A stretch of 64,000 nt of DNA, from NCBI RefSeq assembly GCF_019802345.1, contig NZ_JAINDZ010000022.1:1-64000 (forward strand), given 5' to 3'. The stretch is from Methylosinus sp. Sm6 (GTDB taxonomy: Bacteria; Pseudomonadota; Alphaproteobacteria; Rhizobiales; Beijerinckiaceae). The position numbers and the translations under genes are program-made. The notes beneath the pieces were generated by a model. The model was not told where the DNA came from. It saw only the letters and a program-made list of their open reading frames with translations, and did not search any database. Each line of letters starts with the position of its first letter. The first letter of the stretch is position 1. Positions 27,439-36,624 of this stretch are shown here, piece after piece.

Positions 27439-28575
27439 CTATGCTTCGGAAATTTGTTGCGTCGCCGCGCGCCCGGCGGCTCTCAGGCGGCGGAGATAGT
27501 CGTTGCAAGGCTTTTCGACCAGAAGATAAAGAAGCCAACATATCATCAGCGTCGGAACAAGGAAAACTATCCATGCCCAGTACGAGCTGATTTCATAACC
27601 CCTGACATGGAACACCTCAAATAATGCAAAACTGATGACAACTAGTATTGCATAATGGAATACATATATAGAATAGCTGAAAGCTCCAAAACTGCGCAAC
27701 TTGCCCCTCGTAAGTTCCGCAGGCAGGTTTCTGACTGCGAGCAGAGTGAAGCAAATCATAACAAAATTAGAAAAAAAGTTCGAGTAACCAATTACGTATT
27801 TGATCGACCACGCCGATACGATCAGACATGCCGAGCTGGTCCAAAATGCGATCGGGGACAGTCTCGGAATTTTGGCGTAATAGTAAAATCCGATCGCGCC
27901 GCAGAGGAACCAAAACAATTCATTGATCAGAAAATTGATAAATATCGATCCGGACGGATTGATGGCGACCCCGTACCTGGCGAGTCCAACCAGCGCGAAT
28001 CCTACCGAGCAGGCAAATGCGAGGCGCATGCTGCCCTCAGAAAAAAGAATGATCGGACAAAAAATATAGAACAAAACCTCATAAGGGAGCGACCAAAATT
28101 GCGGCGTGAGGCTGGACGATGGATTAATATAAAACACCATTTTTACAATTTCATTGGCGCTACACAACTTTTCAGCGCATGTGGCGCTGAACACGTTATC
28201 CGGGCGCAGGAGCCCCATGCCGTAGCAAAGCGCGACAGCAAAGGCGACAGCCGCGATGAAGGGCGGCCAGATGCGGATCATTCTCTTCCTGTAGAAGAGG
28301 AGCGGATCGGGCGCCGACGCCATGGAGTGCGCCATGGCGATGCCGCTCACGCAGAAGAAAAGGATAACGAACTCCGTCCCGAGCGACGTGCCTTGCAGGA
28401 TGGAAAGCGAAAAATAATCGAAGAACGACAGAGCCGACGAACCGGCTTCGCGAAAAACCGCCTTTCCCCCTTTAAAGAACGCGCCTCTCGTATGATTGAC
28501 GAGAACATAGACGGCGGCGACGCCGCGTAGGAAATCCAGGGTTTCCGTCGTGACGGATTCTGCGTGTCGAGACAT
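27439..28575 (-). CDS. Acyltransferase 3 family protein
   Basis: From the ATG at 28575 (behind a GAGGAG) the 378-residue protein is an AT3 integral-membrane acyltransferase of about ten helices. It shows [21 protein letters not shown] (catalytic His), [33 protein letters not shown] (Arg-rich loop) and [16 protein letters not shown]. It lacks an SGNH domain, unlike the protein at 20.2 kb. Codon use is clearly poorer in GC than in the flanking tviB and tviC genes, hinting at a separate acquisition. Confidence 0.88.
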   Translation of the reverse strand: MSRHAESVTTETLDFLRGVAAVYVLVNHTRGAFFKGGKAVFREAGSSALSFFDYFSLSILQGTSLGTEFVILFFCVSGIAMAHSMASAPDPLLFYRKRMIRIWPPFIAAVAFAVALCYGMGLLRPDNVFSATCAEKLCSANEIVKMVFYINPSSSLTPQFWSLPYEVLFYIFCPIILFSEGSMRLAFACSVGFALVGLARYGVAINPSGSIFINFLINELFWFLCGAIGFYYYAKIPRLSPIAFWTSSACLIVSAWSIKYVIGYSNFFSNFVMICFTLLAVRNLPAELTRGKLRSFGAFSYSIYVFHYAILVVISFALFEVFHVRGYEISSYWAWIVFLVPTLMICWLLYLLVEKPCNDYLRRLRAAGRAATQQISEA

Positions 28576-28611
28576 TTCAAATCGTCTCCTCTGCGACAAT
28601 GATCCGTGCTT

Positions 28612-29898
28612 CTACAGGCGAACGTCCGCCTCCTCCGGCTTGAAAATATATTTCAGATCATAAAGCACATGCGTGCTCTTACCGAGCGCGCGAATTTTAT
28701 TCACGCCGATTGCGCGAAATCGATCATGCGCGACAGCGACAATGATCGCGTCGTAAACGCCGTCCTGCAGCTCCACCACCGGCGTGATGCCATATTCATG
28801 TCGAGCCTCCTCGAGGCTGACCCATGGATCGTAGACGTCCGCAACGACATTGTATTCTTCGAGCTCACGGACGATGTCGACGACGCGCGTGTTGCGCAGA
28901 TCCGGGCAGTTTTCCTTGAACGTCAGCCCCATCACCAGAACGCGCGCGCCTTCGACCTGAATGCGGCGCTTGACCATGGCTTTGACGAGCTGCGAGACGG
29001 CATAGGCCCCCATGCCGTCATTGAGCCGGCGGCCCGCGAGGATGATTTGCGGGTGGTAGCCGATCGCCTCGGCCTTGTAGGTCAGATAATAGGGGTCGAC
29101 TCCGATGCAATGTCCACCGACAAGTCCCGGCCGAAAGGGCAGAAAGTTCCATTTTGTGCCCGCCGCCTCCAATACCGCCTCCGTCTCGAGGCCCAATTTG
29201 TTGAAGATGATCGCCAGCTCATTGATCAAGGCGATGTTGAGGTCGCGTTGTGTATTTTCGATCACCTTGGCGGCTTCCGCCACGCGGATGCTCGACGCCT
29301 TGTGGGTTCCTGCGACAATGATCTCGCGATAGAGTCGGTCGATGAGCTCGGCGACTTCCGGAGTCGAGCCCGCCGTGACCTTCTTGATGGTCGCAACCCG
29401 ATGCGCCTTGTCGCCCGGGTTGACGCGTTCCGGGCTGTAGCCGACGTAAAAATCCACGTTGAATTTCAAGCCCGACACCGCTTCGAGCTCCGGCACGCAG
29501 TCTTCTTCCGTCGCTCCAGGATAGACGGTGGACTCGTAAACGACGATGTCGCCCTTGTTGAGCACCTTGCCGATGATGCGAGACGCCCTGATCAGCGGCG
29601 AGAGATCCGGGCGCTTGTGCGCGTCTATCGGAGTTGGCACGGTCACAATGTAGAAATTGCAGTCGACCAGATCGGACAGCTCGGTCGAGTAGCTCAGCCC
29701 GACGGCTTCGCTCAGCTCTTCCTCGGAGACTTCGAGCGTCATGTCCTGCCCGGCTCGGAGCGCGGCGATACGTGCGGCATTGATGTCGAAGCCGACAACC
29801 TTGCGACGCTTTCCGAACTCCGCCGCCAGAGGCAGGCCAACATAACCCAGCCCGATGATTGCGAGCCTGATGTCTGCGGTATTGTCGGTGATGCTCAT
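28612..29898 (-). CDS. tviB: UDP-N-acetylglucosamine 6-dehydrogenase (TviB/WbpO-like)
   Basis: The 428-residue protein oxidises UDP-GlcNAc (or UDP-GalNAc) to the uronic acid with two NAD+. Visible are the Rossmann motif [78 protein letters not shown], the substrate-binding [19 protein letters not shown] and the catalytic Cys in [16 protein letters not shown], then [18 protein letters not shown]. This is the Vi-type dehydrogenase subgroup. It is the first gene transcribed after a 233-bp gap without features. Confidence 0.94.
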   Translation of the reverse strand: MSITDNTADIRLAIIGLGYVGLPLAAEFGKRRKVVGFDINAARIAALRAGQDMTLEVSEEELSEAVGLSYSTELSDLVDCNFYIVTVPTPIDAHKRPDLSPLIRASRIIGKVLNKGDIVVYESTVYPGATEEDCVPELEAVSGLKFNVDFYVGYSPERVNPGDKAHRVATIKKVTAGSTPEVAELIDRLYREIIVAGTHKASSIRVAEAAKVIENTQRDLNIALINELAIIFNKLGLETEAVLEAAGTKWNFLPFRPGLVGGHCIGVDPYYLTYKAEAIGYHPQIILAGRRLNDGMGAYAVSQLVKAMVKRRIQVEGARVLVMGLTFKENCPDLRNTRVVDIVRELEEYNVVADVYDPWVSLEEARHEYGITPVVELQDGVYDAIIVAVAHDRFRAIGVNKIRALGKSTHVLYDLKYIFKPEEADVRL

Positions 29899-30131
29899 GG
29901 CTTGCTTCGCTCTCTATCAAATTCACTGAAGACAAGATCGGCAATTGACGATAGGCGTCGCCAGGCTTCCAGTCCTGCAGGGGCGAAAAACGAAGGATGT
30001 CGAATCCCGTCGAATGCGCGGCGCCGCCTCTTGGGCAGTCACTATTGCGGTGACGAAATATCCGATCGGCGCCCGGATGCCCTCATGTCAGCGATTCCCG
30101 GCCGCGAAAAAAGAGTAGCCTTCTCGCGAAA

Positions 30132-30899
30132 ATGCTATCAAACAAACGCGATTGGCTTCGACAACGAGAACGGCGGCCTCGGGTGTTGCTTTTTCCAGAC
30201 GCAAAGCGAACGCCATCCTCGATTCGTCGTCCGAGGCGAACGCCTATCCGAATCATTCCGCTCGTGATCGCCGCGACGACGCGCACTCTCTTCGTAAGCG
30301 CAACCCTGGTCGGAGTCGACAGATTCCAGAGTTTTGACGATTTCGTCGTTCCGTCCGCCGCCGAGGTACGACGAGCCTCGGCGGCCGTCGTTTTCAGCGG
30401 CGCCTTCGAAAGGGTCGACGCCGGCCTTCGGCTCGTGAACGCGGGCGCTATTCCGCTTCTATATATTTCCGGCCTGAATGCAAATGCCGGCCTACGCCCG
30501 ACTCATATCGTCAGTCAGTTCTCGACGCGCAATCCCGACATTGCCGATTTGCCGAGCCTCATCCAATGCTGTGTGCGGTGGGGCGAGAACGCCGACAACA
30601 CGCTTCAGAATGCGTTCGAGACGAGATGTTGGGTGAAGCGCCGCAAGGCGCCGGGCGCATTGCTGTTGATTACCTCGCGGCGACATATGGCGCGCGCACT
30701 GACGGCGCTTTCGAGCGAGCTCCCGGAGCATGCGCTCATTCCCTACCCTGTGCCGGACGCGCCTGCATCGGGGTCGCCATTGCGGCCGCGGGCGTTCGAA
30801 TATTTGAAATACCTCGCGACGATCGTCATCGTTCATATCCCGTCGATCGACGTCCTCCTCGGGATTAATCCACCATTGGCAAAAGGCTGCTCCCCGTGA
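30132..30899 (+). CDS. YdcF/ElyC-type DUF218 membrane protein
   Basis: The frame encodes 255 residues. After an Arg-rich N-terminus comes one hydrophobic segment (about residues 41-60), then SAAVVFSGAFERVDAGLRLVNAG, PLLYISGLN, ENADNTLQNAFETRCWVKRR and LLLITSRRHMARAL, the DUF218 pattern in which the E-x-x-S/A-x-N-T block and the T-S-x-x-H block line the presumed active site. The first ATG may not be the true start, since the first 40 residues look untypical. It is the only plus-strand gene in the polysaccharide locus and its end overlaps the convergent TPR-like gene by 35 bp. Such proteins are linked to envelope lipid-carrier metabolism. Confidence 0.65.
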   Translation: MLSNKRDWLRQRERRPRVLLFPDAKRTPSSIRRPRRTPIRIIPLVIAATTRTLFVSATLVGVDRFQSFDDFVVPSAAEVRRASAAVVFSGAFERVDAGLRLVNAGAIPLLYISGLNANAGLRPTHIVSQFSTRNPDIADLPSLIQCCVRWGENADNTLQNAFETRCWVKRRKAPGALLLITSRRHMARALTALSSELPEHALIPYPVPDAPASGSPLRPRAFEYLKYLATIVIVHIPSIDVLLGINPPLAKGCSP

Positions 30900-32505
30900 C
30901 GTCGACGCTCGGACCGGGTCTGCGAACCAACCGCAGGTTCCGGAAAAACACGGTTCCATTAGCCACCAGCTCGGGCGCGACTTTTGCGCTGAGCGCAAAT
31001 CGCAGCACGGGAAAATCGCAGCCGTCGGCAGGCATTTCGAAGTCGACGTCGAGGTCCCGCCATGGCGTGGTTCCGCGCAACGGCTCCGTTTCCGCGAGCA
31101 CACGCTCCCGTTCGCCACGGCATGAAATCCGCCAGACGACGCCGCGCGCGGCGCGCAAGCTATCGGCGCGCGCTTCCATTTTCAGTCGATAGTGCCCCGA
31201 CGACAAAGATAGATATTGATGAACGGAGAGCTTCGGATTTCGCGCGCCGACGAACTCGATGCGAATCGCCCTTTTTCCACTTGAGTTCGGCTCCTCCACG
31301 AATCCGATGCTGCCTCTTGGGAACTCCGTCACATTCCACTCGAAGGGAATGTTGGAGGGACCTTCCGTGAAGTCGCCATCGAAAAGAAGCCTCGCTTTGG
31401 ACTTCTTGGAGTCCGGAAGAAACTGTATCCAGGCCAGATACGCTTCCGCGATTCGACCTTGCTTCGTCAAGAGTCGAAGAATTGGAGCGAGGTCGTCGGC
31501 GCGAACCGCGTCTTGCTTTTTGGCAAGCTCCGCCAGCACTCTCAATCCCGAGTCCGCGTCCTGATAATCGCTGAGGCGCTCGAAAAGCGAGCGACGCCAT
31601 GAAGGCCCTTCGGCCAGAAATTCGCTCAGCGCCGCATAGCTTCGAGCGTCGATAGCGGCGCTCGTCAGGAATTCGCCGATTATGTAGCGAATTTTTCCCC
31701 CGAGCCGCGACAATGCGTCGGCGGTCGCTATCGCTCCGAGATAGTCGGCATGGCTCACCTGAAGGTCGAGCAGTCTCGTATGCGAGGTCACATCTCGGAG
31801 CGAGCGATCGCCGGCGAGGCGCAGCAGCGCGACGGATCGAGGCCGATCGCCCATGCGCGCGGCAATGTCGGAGAGCAGCACGAGCGCGCGCTGCTGCGAC
31901 GGATCGGACATCAGGCTGAGCTGCGCGAACGCCTTCGCCGTGCTCAGATCGCTGTCGCGAAGATTGACGCTCGGATGCTCCTGCACATAACGCGCTGGCG
32001 CCGGCGAGCGACGGCCGGCGTCGAACGCAGGCTGGAAGAGTAAATTCGGCCCGACCTGCGCCTCCACCGCAGCCACAACCGCCGCTGCTCGGCTGTAATA
32101 GCCCCTGCTGGACTGCAGATCGATCCATCTCGCGATCGAAGCCAGATCGCCGATAATCGGGCGCTCGGCTCTTGCCAGCAAGACATTTACAGCGCGCGCC
32201 GGCGCCCCTTCGTCGAGCACGAGCTCCTTGTCTTTCGCTGGTCGGAACAAGATGCTCCGCTGACGCTCCGCGCGCGTCGTCGAGGTCGCTCTGACGAAAT
32301 GCTCCTCCGCTGACGACAACAGAGCAACAGAATTGTCCGCACGCCAAGCGAGCGCCGCTGTAGCCTCCCGCGCTCCGTAATGATCCGATACGGTCGTCGC
32401 CAATATGAGCCATGCGATCCGGAACAGGCCCAGCGTCAAGACGAGGCCGGCTCCGAATTCGACGGCGACCGCCGATCGTCCGCCGAGGGGACTGTCGTTC
32501 CTCAT
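30865..32505 (-). CDS. TPR-like inner-membrane protein with C-terminal sugar-binding-like domain
   Basis: The ATG at 32505 (MRNDSPLGGRS) is placed two bases after the TAA of the J-domain gene. The 546-residue product has one N-terminal membrane segment (about residues 19-38), then a helical repeat region of about 330 residues (for example SDPSQQRALVLLSDIAARMGD and RSVALLRLAGDRSL) and a C-terminal beta-rich domain from about residue 380 (FDGDFTEGPSNIPFEW to VFFRNLRLVRR). The last part resembles carbohydrate-binding jelly-roll modules that follow TPR regions in exopolysaccharide loci. No named family was recognised. Confidence 0.6.
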   Translation of the reverse strand: MRNDSPLGGRSAVAVEFGAGLVLTLGLFRIAWLILATTVSDHYGAREATAALAWRADNSVALLSSAEEHFVRATSTTRAERQRSILFRPAKDKELVLDEGAPARAVNVLLARAERPIIGDLASIARWIDLQSSRGYYSRAAAVVAAVEAQVGPNLLFQPAFDAGRRSPAPARYVQEHPSVNLRDSDLSTAKAFAQLSLMSDPSQQRALVLLSDIAARMGDRPRSVALLRLAGDRSLRDVTSHTRLLDLQVSHADYLGAIATADALSRLGGKIRYIIGEFLTSAAIDARSYAALSEFLAEGPSWRRSLFERLSDYQDADSGLRVLAELAKKQDAVRADDLAPILRLLTKQGRIAEAYLAWIQFLPDSKKSKARLLFDGDFTEGPSNIPFEWNVTEFPRGSIGFVEEPNSSGKRAIRIEFVGARNPKLSVHQYLSLSSGHYRLKMEARADSLRAARGVVWRISCRGERERVLAETEPLRGTTPWRDLDVDFEMPADGCDFPVLRFALSAKVAPELVANGTVFFRNLRLVRRPGPSVDVTGSSLLPMVD

Positions 32506-32506
32506 C

Positions 32507-33271
32507 TTACCGCTCGACGACTGCGTTGCTGCATTCAGCCGAGGCGTCTTTCCTGCAGCTGTCGCGCATTTCGACAATCGATGGTCGTGGCGCCAGGCTC
32601 GCGCGCCACAATTCTGCGTCTAGAAAATGGGCGTCCGATGCGCGGTCCTGCAGCATGGCGACGGCGACCCCTATCCCCGCGATCGCCATCGCGGACACGA
32701 TCGTGATCACGATTCTGGATTGTCCGGAACCTCTCGCTTGCGATCGCGCATGCGGCCTCGCCGCCACTCGGCTTCGCGGTGCGGCGAGATGCGGCCGCGA
32801 GCCATGTCGATCTTCGTCAGGTCGCATCACGCCTTTTTGCAGCAGGCCGTCGAACGGTCCATGATCGAAAGATCGGGAATCGGCCGCCATATCATTCCAC
32901 GCCGTCACGACTCTCGCCATAAGAGCGGCCTCCCAGACGTCGCCATTGACATCCGGATGAAGCCATTTGATCAGCCAATGCTTGTGTCGAAGCGCGATTT
33001 CGCGCGCCTCGGAACCGCGTAGACCGAGAACGCGCGCTGGCGGAGCGCCCGGAAAAAGCAAGGCGACATGCAGATAGTGCATCGCGGCCGCTCGGACGAC
33101 TTCCGGCTTTCGCCCGGTCAATTTCTGCAACTCGCGGCATGTATCGTGGCAACCGGCGGCGGCCTTGATCAGGTCGAGAACGTCATCCGGCACCGGCTGA
33201 TGCCGCAGTTCCTGAGCCAGCCAGGGCATTTGCACGAGCTGCAGGGCGATTTGAATGGAATGTTTCGCCAT
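32507..33271 (-). CDS. Membrane-anchored J-domain protein in the export block
   Basis: This 254-residue protein has a J-domain-like segment at about residues 90-128: HKHWLIKWLHPDVNGD with the invariant HPD at 105-107, followed by a helix with ARVVTAWNDM. One transmembrane helix lies at about 187-207 (IVITIVSAMAIAGIG), and a short Cys-containing tail follows. J-domains stimulate the ATPase of DnaK-type Hsp70. The start codon overlaps the wzc stop by one base (ATGA-type overlap), and the stop lies two bases before the TPR-like gene, so it belongs firmly to the export operon. Function there is inference. Confidence 0.7.
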   Translation of the reverse strand: MAKHSIQIALQLVQMPWLAQELRHQPVPDDVLDLIKAAAGCHDTCRELQKLTGRKPEVVRAAAMHYLHVALLFPGAPPARVLGLRGSEAREIALRHKHWLIKWLHPDVNGDVWEAALMARVVTAWNDMAADSRSFDHGPFDGLLQKGVMRPDEDRHGSRPHLAAPRSRVAARPHARSQARGSGQSRIVITIVSAMAIAGIGVAVAMLQDRASDAHFLDAELWRASLAPRPSIVEMRDSCRKDASAECSNAVVER

Positions 33272-35565
33272 CAGCGCGCCGCAGACGACTCCGTCGAACG
33301 CTCGAGTTGTGGCGAGTCGCGCTCGGCGTCGGTTCCGTAACCATAGTCATATCCGTAACCGCTGACATCGCCATACGGCTGACGATCGAGGCGGTACCTG
33401 TTGAGAACTCCACCGAGCAGATGCGCGCGAGCCATGCCGAGACGCTTGAGCGCGATGCCGACGACATCTCGACGGGTTGCCCCGGCCGAGATCACGAAGA
33501 CGACCTCGCCGGTCGCGTTTGCGATCAAAGGAGCGTCGGCGAGGCCGAGGACGGGCGGCGCGTCCACGATGATCAGATCGAAAAACTCGCCTCCGAGCGA
33601 AATAAGCGACGAAAATTTCGAACCGCTGAACAGGTCCGCGGCATTTGGCGGCAATGGACCAGAGGCGATGAAAAATAGATTCTCGATGTCGGTTCGCTGC
33701 ACAACCTCCGAAGCCTGCATGGCTCCGGCGAGGTAGCTGCTCAGTCCTACCGAGCTCGAAAGCCCGATTGCCAGGTGAAGCGAGGGTTTTCTGAGATCGG
33801 CGTCGATCAAAAGGACGCGCATTCCCTGCTCCGCGCAGATTTTCGCAAGGGCAAACGACGTGGTGCTCTTGCCTTCCCCCGGCCTCGCGCTCGTAATGGC
33901 AATGCTTTTCGGCAGTCCGTTCGGGGACGAGAATTGCAGCGCCGTCTTCAACGACCGCAAGGCTTCCGATACGTTGGAACGTCGATCCTGCAGCGCCGCC
34001 TTTATCGACGCTTCGTCTTCGGTTGCCGGAACCAGCCCCAGCAGCGTCAGCCCGAGTCGCGTCTCGACGTCCTGCGGAGATTTCACGGTATTGTCGAGAT
34101 ACTCGATGATCAGGGCGGCCACGATGCCACAGGCGAAGCCCACGAGCACGCCGACGAGAAGGTTCCTGAACAGATTCGGGGAATGGGGCGTGCTCGGCCT
34201 TTCTGCAGGATCGACCACGGAAATATTGTTCGAGTCCAATGCCCCGAGGACGCTGATCTCTTTTGCGCGCTGGAGCATCTGCTCATAGAGGATTCGATTG
34301 GTCGAGACCTCTCGCTGCAGCATGTCATATTGGATGGCGCGAGCCTGTTCGTTGATGAGATTGGATTTGAACTGCTGCAGCTGCTTCTCCAACTCGGCTT
34401 CCTGATTCTTTGCGGCAAGATATTGCGTTCGAATGGAGTCCTTCACGACGGCGATGATTTTGGCAGCCTGATGATCGAGCTCGTCCATTTGCGATTTGAT
34501 TGCGACCATCGCCGGGTAGCTCGGCTTGAAAAGCGGCGCCTTCTGCTGGTATTCGGCGGCCAGGTTCGCCCGCTTTTCCCGGTTTGCCGACATCCCTTTA
34601 TTGTCGAGCACCTGCGGCAGGCCATACACATTATCGGTCTGAGCCATAGCCCAAAGCTGCTCCAGCCTCGTTCTTTCGATTTTCGCGTTGCTCAGGTTCG
34701 TGTTCGCCGTCGCCAGGTTGATGGACGCCAGGGTCGATTTGTTGTCACCGAGGCCGGCGCTCATGAGCTGCTCGCGCTCTCCGTAAGCAATGACCTCGGC
34801 CTCGCTTTTTTCCAGCTTCGCCTTCAACTCCCGAAGCCGGTCGTCCAAATAGCTGCGCGCATATGTGGACGCCTCGAATCGGCGCTCCAGATTGCGGCTG
34901 GTGAAAACATCGGCGACCCCGTTGACGATCAACTGCGCCATGCTCGGATCAGGATCGAAATAATGGATCATCACGAGCCGGGACCCTCGCTTCGGCTCGA
35001 CGACGAGATTGCTGGCGAACTTCGCCACCGCCGCGCGTCTGCGGGACAATGCATCGGCCTCGGACGGTCCTGCCGAAACAACGCCCCACAAGCGTCGCGC
35101 CCATCCCTGCGATTGCGGTGGGACAAATCTCGGATCGTCGAGCAGTCCGAGCCTTACCGCGATCTGTTCCGCGAGCGAACGACTTTGCAGAAGATCATAC
35201 TGCGTCTTGTAAAACTCCCCGTCGCCCCTCCCGCCTTCTTCACCAGTTTCAACGCCTTGACTCTGCGTGAAGCGGGTTTCGTGTCGTTCGATCTGAATAA
35301 CCGCGGTCGCCCGGTAGACCGGCGTCTTCAGCAGCGTCACGAACAATGCGAGCACGGCAAAGGCCGAGACGACGCTCGCAATCAGCTTGATATGTCGGAG
35401 AAGCAGCCGCCAATAGACAAGGACATTGAAATCGCTATTGCCGTTCGCTCCGGTCATGTTGGAAGCGAGCAGCTGAAGCCCGGGCACATTATGGGTCGGG
35501 ATAGCGCCGGCGCCGGCGCTCGGCAAACCCGAGTGATCGAACTGATGCCCGTTCTCGACTTTCAT
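33271..35565 (-). CDS. Wzc-type polysaccharide copolymerase / BY-kinase
   Basis: The 764-residue protein joins a chain-length-determining Wzz domain to a tyrosine autokinase. The first membrane segment (IKLIASVVSAFAVLALFVTLL) is near residue 60, a long periplasmic coiled-coil region follows, and the second membrane segment lies near LLVGVLVGFACGIVAALI. The kinase has Walker A in SARPGEGKSTTS (about residue 560), Walker A' in VLLIDADLRKPS and Walker B in LIIVDAPPVLGLADA. The C-terminal tail carries a Tyr cluster (YGDVSGYGYDYGYG), the autophosphorylation site. It works with the Wza lipoprotein encoded upstream to regulate length and export of the polymer. Confidence 0.93.
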   Translation of the reverse strand: MKVENGHQFDHSGLPSAGAGAIPTHNVPGLQLLASNMTGANGNSDFNVLVYWRLLLRHIKLIASVVSAFAVLALFVTLLKTPVYRATAVIQIERHETRFTQSQGVETGEEGGRGDGEFYKTQYDLLQSRSLAEQIAVRLGLLDDPRFVPPQSQGWARRLWGVVSAGPSEADALSRRRAAVAKFASNLVVEPKRGSRLVMIHYFDPDPSMAQLIVNGVADVFTSRNLERRFEASTYARSYLDDRLRELKAKLEKSEAEVIAYGEREQLMSAGLGDNKSTLASINLATANTNLSNAKIERTRLEQLWAMAQTDNVYGLPQVLDNKGMSANREKRANLAAEYQQKAPLFKPSYPAMVAIKSQMDELDHQAAKIIAVVKDSIRTQYLAAKNQEAELEKQLQQFKSNLINEQARAIQYDMLQREVSTNRILYEQMLQRAKEISVLGALDSNNISVVDPAERPSTPHSPNLFRNLLVGVLVGFACGIVAALIIEYLDNTVKSPQDVETRLGLTLLGLVPATEDEASIKAALQDRRSNVSEALRSLKTALQFSSPNGLPKSIAITSARPGEGKSTTSFALAKICAEQGMRVLLIDADLRKPSLHLAIGLSSSVGLSSYLAGAMQASEVVQRTDIENLFFIASGPLPPNAADLFSGSKFSSLISLGGEFFDLIIVDAPPVLGLADAPLIANATGEVVFVISAGATRRDVVGIALKRLGMARAHLLGGVLNRYRLDRQPYGDVSGYGYDYGYGTDAERDSPQLERSTESSAAR

Positions 35566-35883
35566 TTCGTCAGCCTGTTTGACCGTTGGAGAGGCGTTTG
35601 GCGATCTGCGGAGGAAGCTGAAGACAGACCAACCATGAAGATGAGCCGATCATGGCGGTCGCGTTGGCGCTCGCCGCTTGCATTCGGCCAGAAAATGGCA
35701 AGCGCAATGCGCGCCAAATCACGCGCTAGATCTCGTGGCCAGCGTCATCGAATTTGATGGGCTTGAAAGAGCGAGCCTGAAGGCTCGCTGTCGAGAGGCT
35801 TCGAATTCGTCGATTGCAGGCGACTGACATTCTCGAGTTTGAGCGAATTCCGACCGAATGATTCCGTTCGATCGGAAAGCGCT
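35566..35883. other. Intergenic region between wza and wzc, filled by repeats
   Basis: 318 bp carry a family A palindrome at 35771-35788 and a family B element at about 35838-35886, both described separately. No gene is visible. The upstream half (about 35570-35700) may hold the wzc promoter, but no box could be assigned. Confidence 0.5.
35771..35788. repeat. REP family A palindrome (short copy)
   Basis: GCGAGCCTGAAGGCTCGC is an 8-bp inverted repeat around a two-base centre. The same 18 bases occur at 63521-63538 and as the outer part of the longer hairpins at 6343-6392 and 43795-43852. Confidence 0.8.
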
Positions 35884-35886
35884 CTA
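35838..35886. repeat. REP family B element
   Basis: The stretch starts TTTGAGCGAATTCCGA and ends TTCGATCGGAAAGCGCTC, with an imperfect inverted repeat in between. Nearly the same sequence occurs at 48254-48305 and in reverse at 45308-45358; a decayed copy seems to lie near 27405-27455. It abuts the 3' end of wza. Confidence 0.75.
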
Positions 35887-36624
35887 AGGGACAAAGCGCG
35901 CCGCGACCCCCACCCCTTGTATTCCAACGCCGAACAGGTCTTTGAACTCTGTCCACGCGGATCTGATCGCAGATTCTCCGACCACGACGATGTCTCCGGC
36001 GACGAGAACCGGATCTTCCCGTTCGCCCGAGCGAATGGCCGAAAGATCATATCGATTGGCGACACGCGCATTGTCGACAGTCCGAAAGACCGCGACGTCT
36101 CGATCGGCGGACCTCGTCAGTCCTTTGGCCTGGGCGATCGCCTGCAGCAGCGTCATCCGGCCCGTTATCGGGTAGACGCCCGGCGACGTCACGGAGCCTT
36201 CGACCGTAAATCGCTGGCTCAGGTAATCCTTCACCGAAACATGGACGTCTGGGGAATGAAGATAGTTCGAGCCGAGCCGAGCGGCGATCGCAGTCTCCAG
36301 CTCCTTGACGCTTTTTCCCTTCGCCTGCAATTCTCCGATCAACGGCATCGAGACATGGCCGGTGCTCGACACCTGTCGCGTCCCGTCGAGCTCCTTCACC
36401 TGAAAGACCGTAATTTCGAGAACATCGAGCGGTTGTATCTTGTAGTCGGCATCCGACGGGTTCGACAAGGGAATCTTCGATTGCGCCGCCGGAGCGTAGG
36501 CGCGATCGCGAGCAAAAGACCCTGTCTCATCATTGAAGGAGCCGACGCTTTCACTGCAACCGCCGAGCGCCAGCACTATGCAGGACGTCGCCAGCACATG
36601 CCGGCGCCTCGCTCCCTTGGCCAT
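35884..36624 (-). CDS. Wza/GumB-type polysaccharide export lipoprotein
   Basis: From the ATG at 36624 (MAKGARRRHVLATSC) the product is 246 residues; the frame stays open upstream but without family similarity. The lipobox LALGGC at about residues 18-23 predicts acylation of the Cys and outer-membrane attachment. The Poly_export domain reads YKIQPLDVLEITVFQVKEL, VSMPLIGELQAKGKSVKELE and YLHSPDVHVSVKDYLSQ; the SLBB domain reads FTVEGSVTSPGVYPITGRMTLLQAIAQAKG. It forms the export channel with the Wzc-type partner encoded downstream after a 318-bp repeat-bearing gap. Confidence 0.92.
   Translation of the reverse strand: MAKGARRRHVLATSCIVLALGGCSESVGSFNDETGSFARDRAYAPAAQSKIPLSNPSDADYKIQPLDVLEITVFQVKELDGTRQVSSTGHVSMPLIGELQAKGKSVKELETAIAARLGSNYLHSPDVHVSVKDYLSQRFTVEGSVTSPGVYPITGRMTLLQAIAQAKGLTRSADRDVAVFRTVDNARVANRYDLSAIRSGEREDPVLVAGDIVVVGESAIRSAWTEFKDLFGVGIQGVGVAARFVP

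Noticed and set aside
28140-28610. Possible tRNA or small RNA in AT-richer stretch
   Set aside because: It is fully covered by the AT3 acyltransferase coding frame, and no cloverleaf was recognised.
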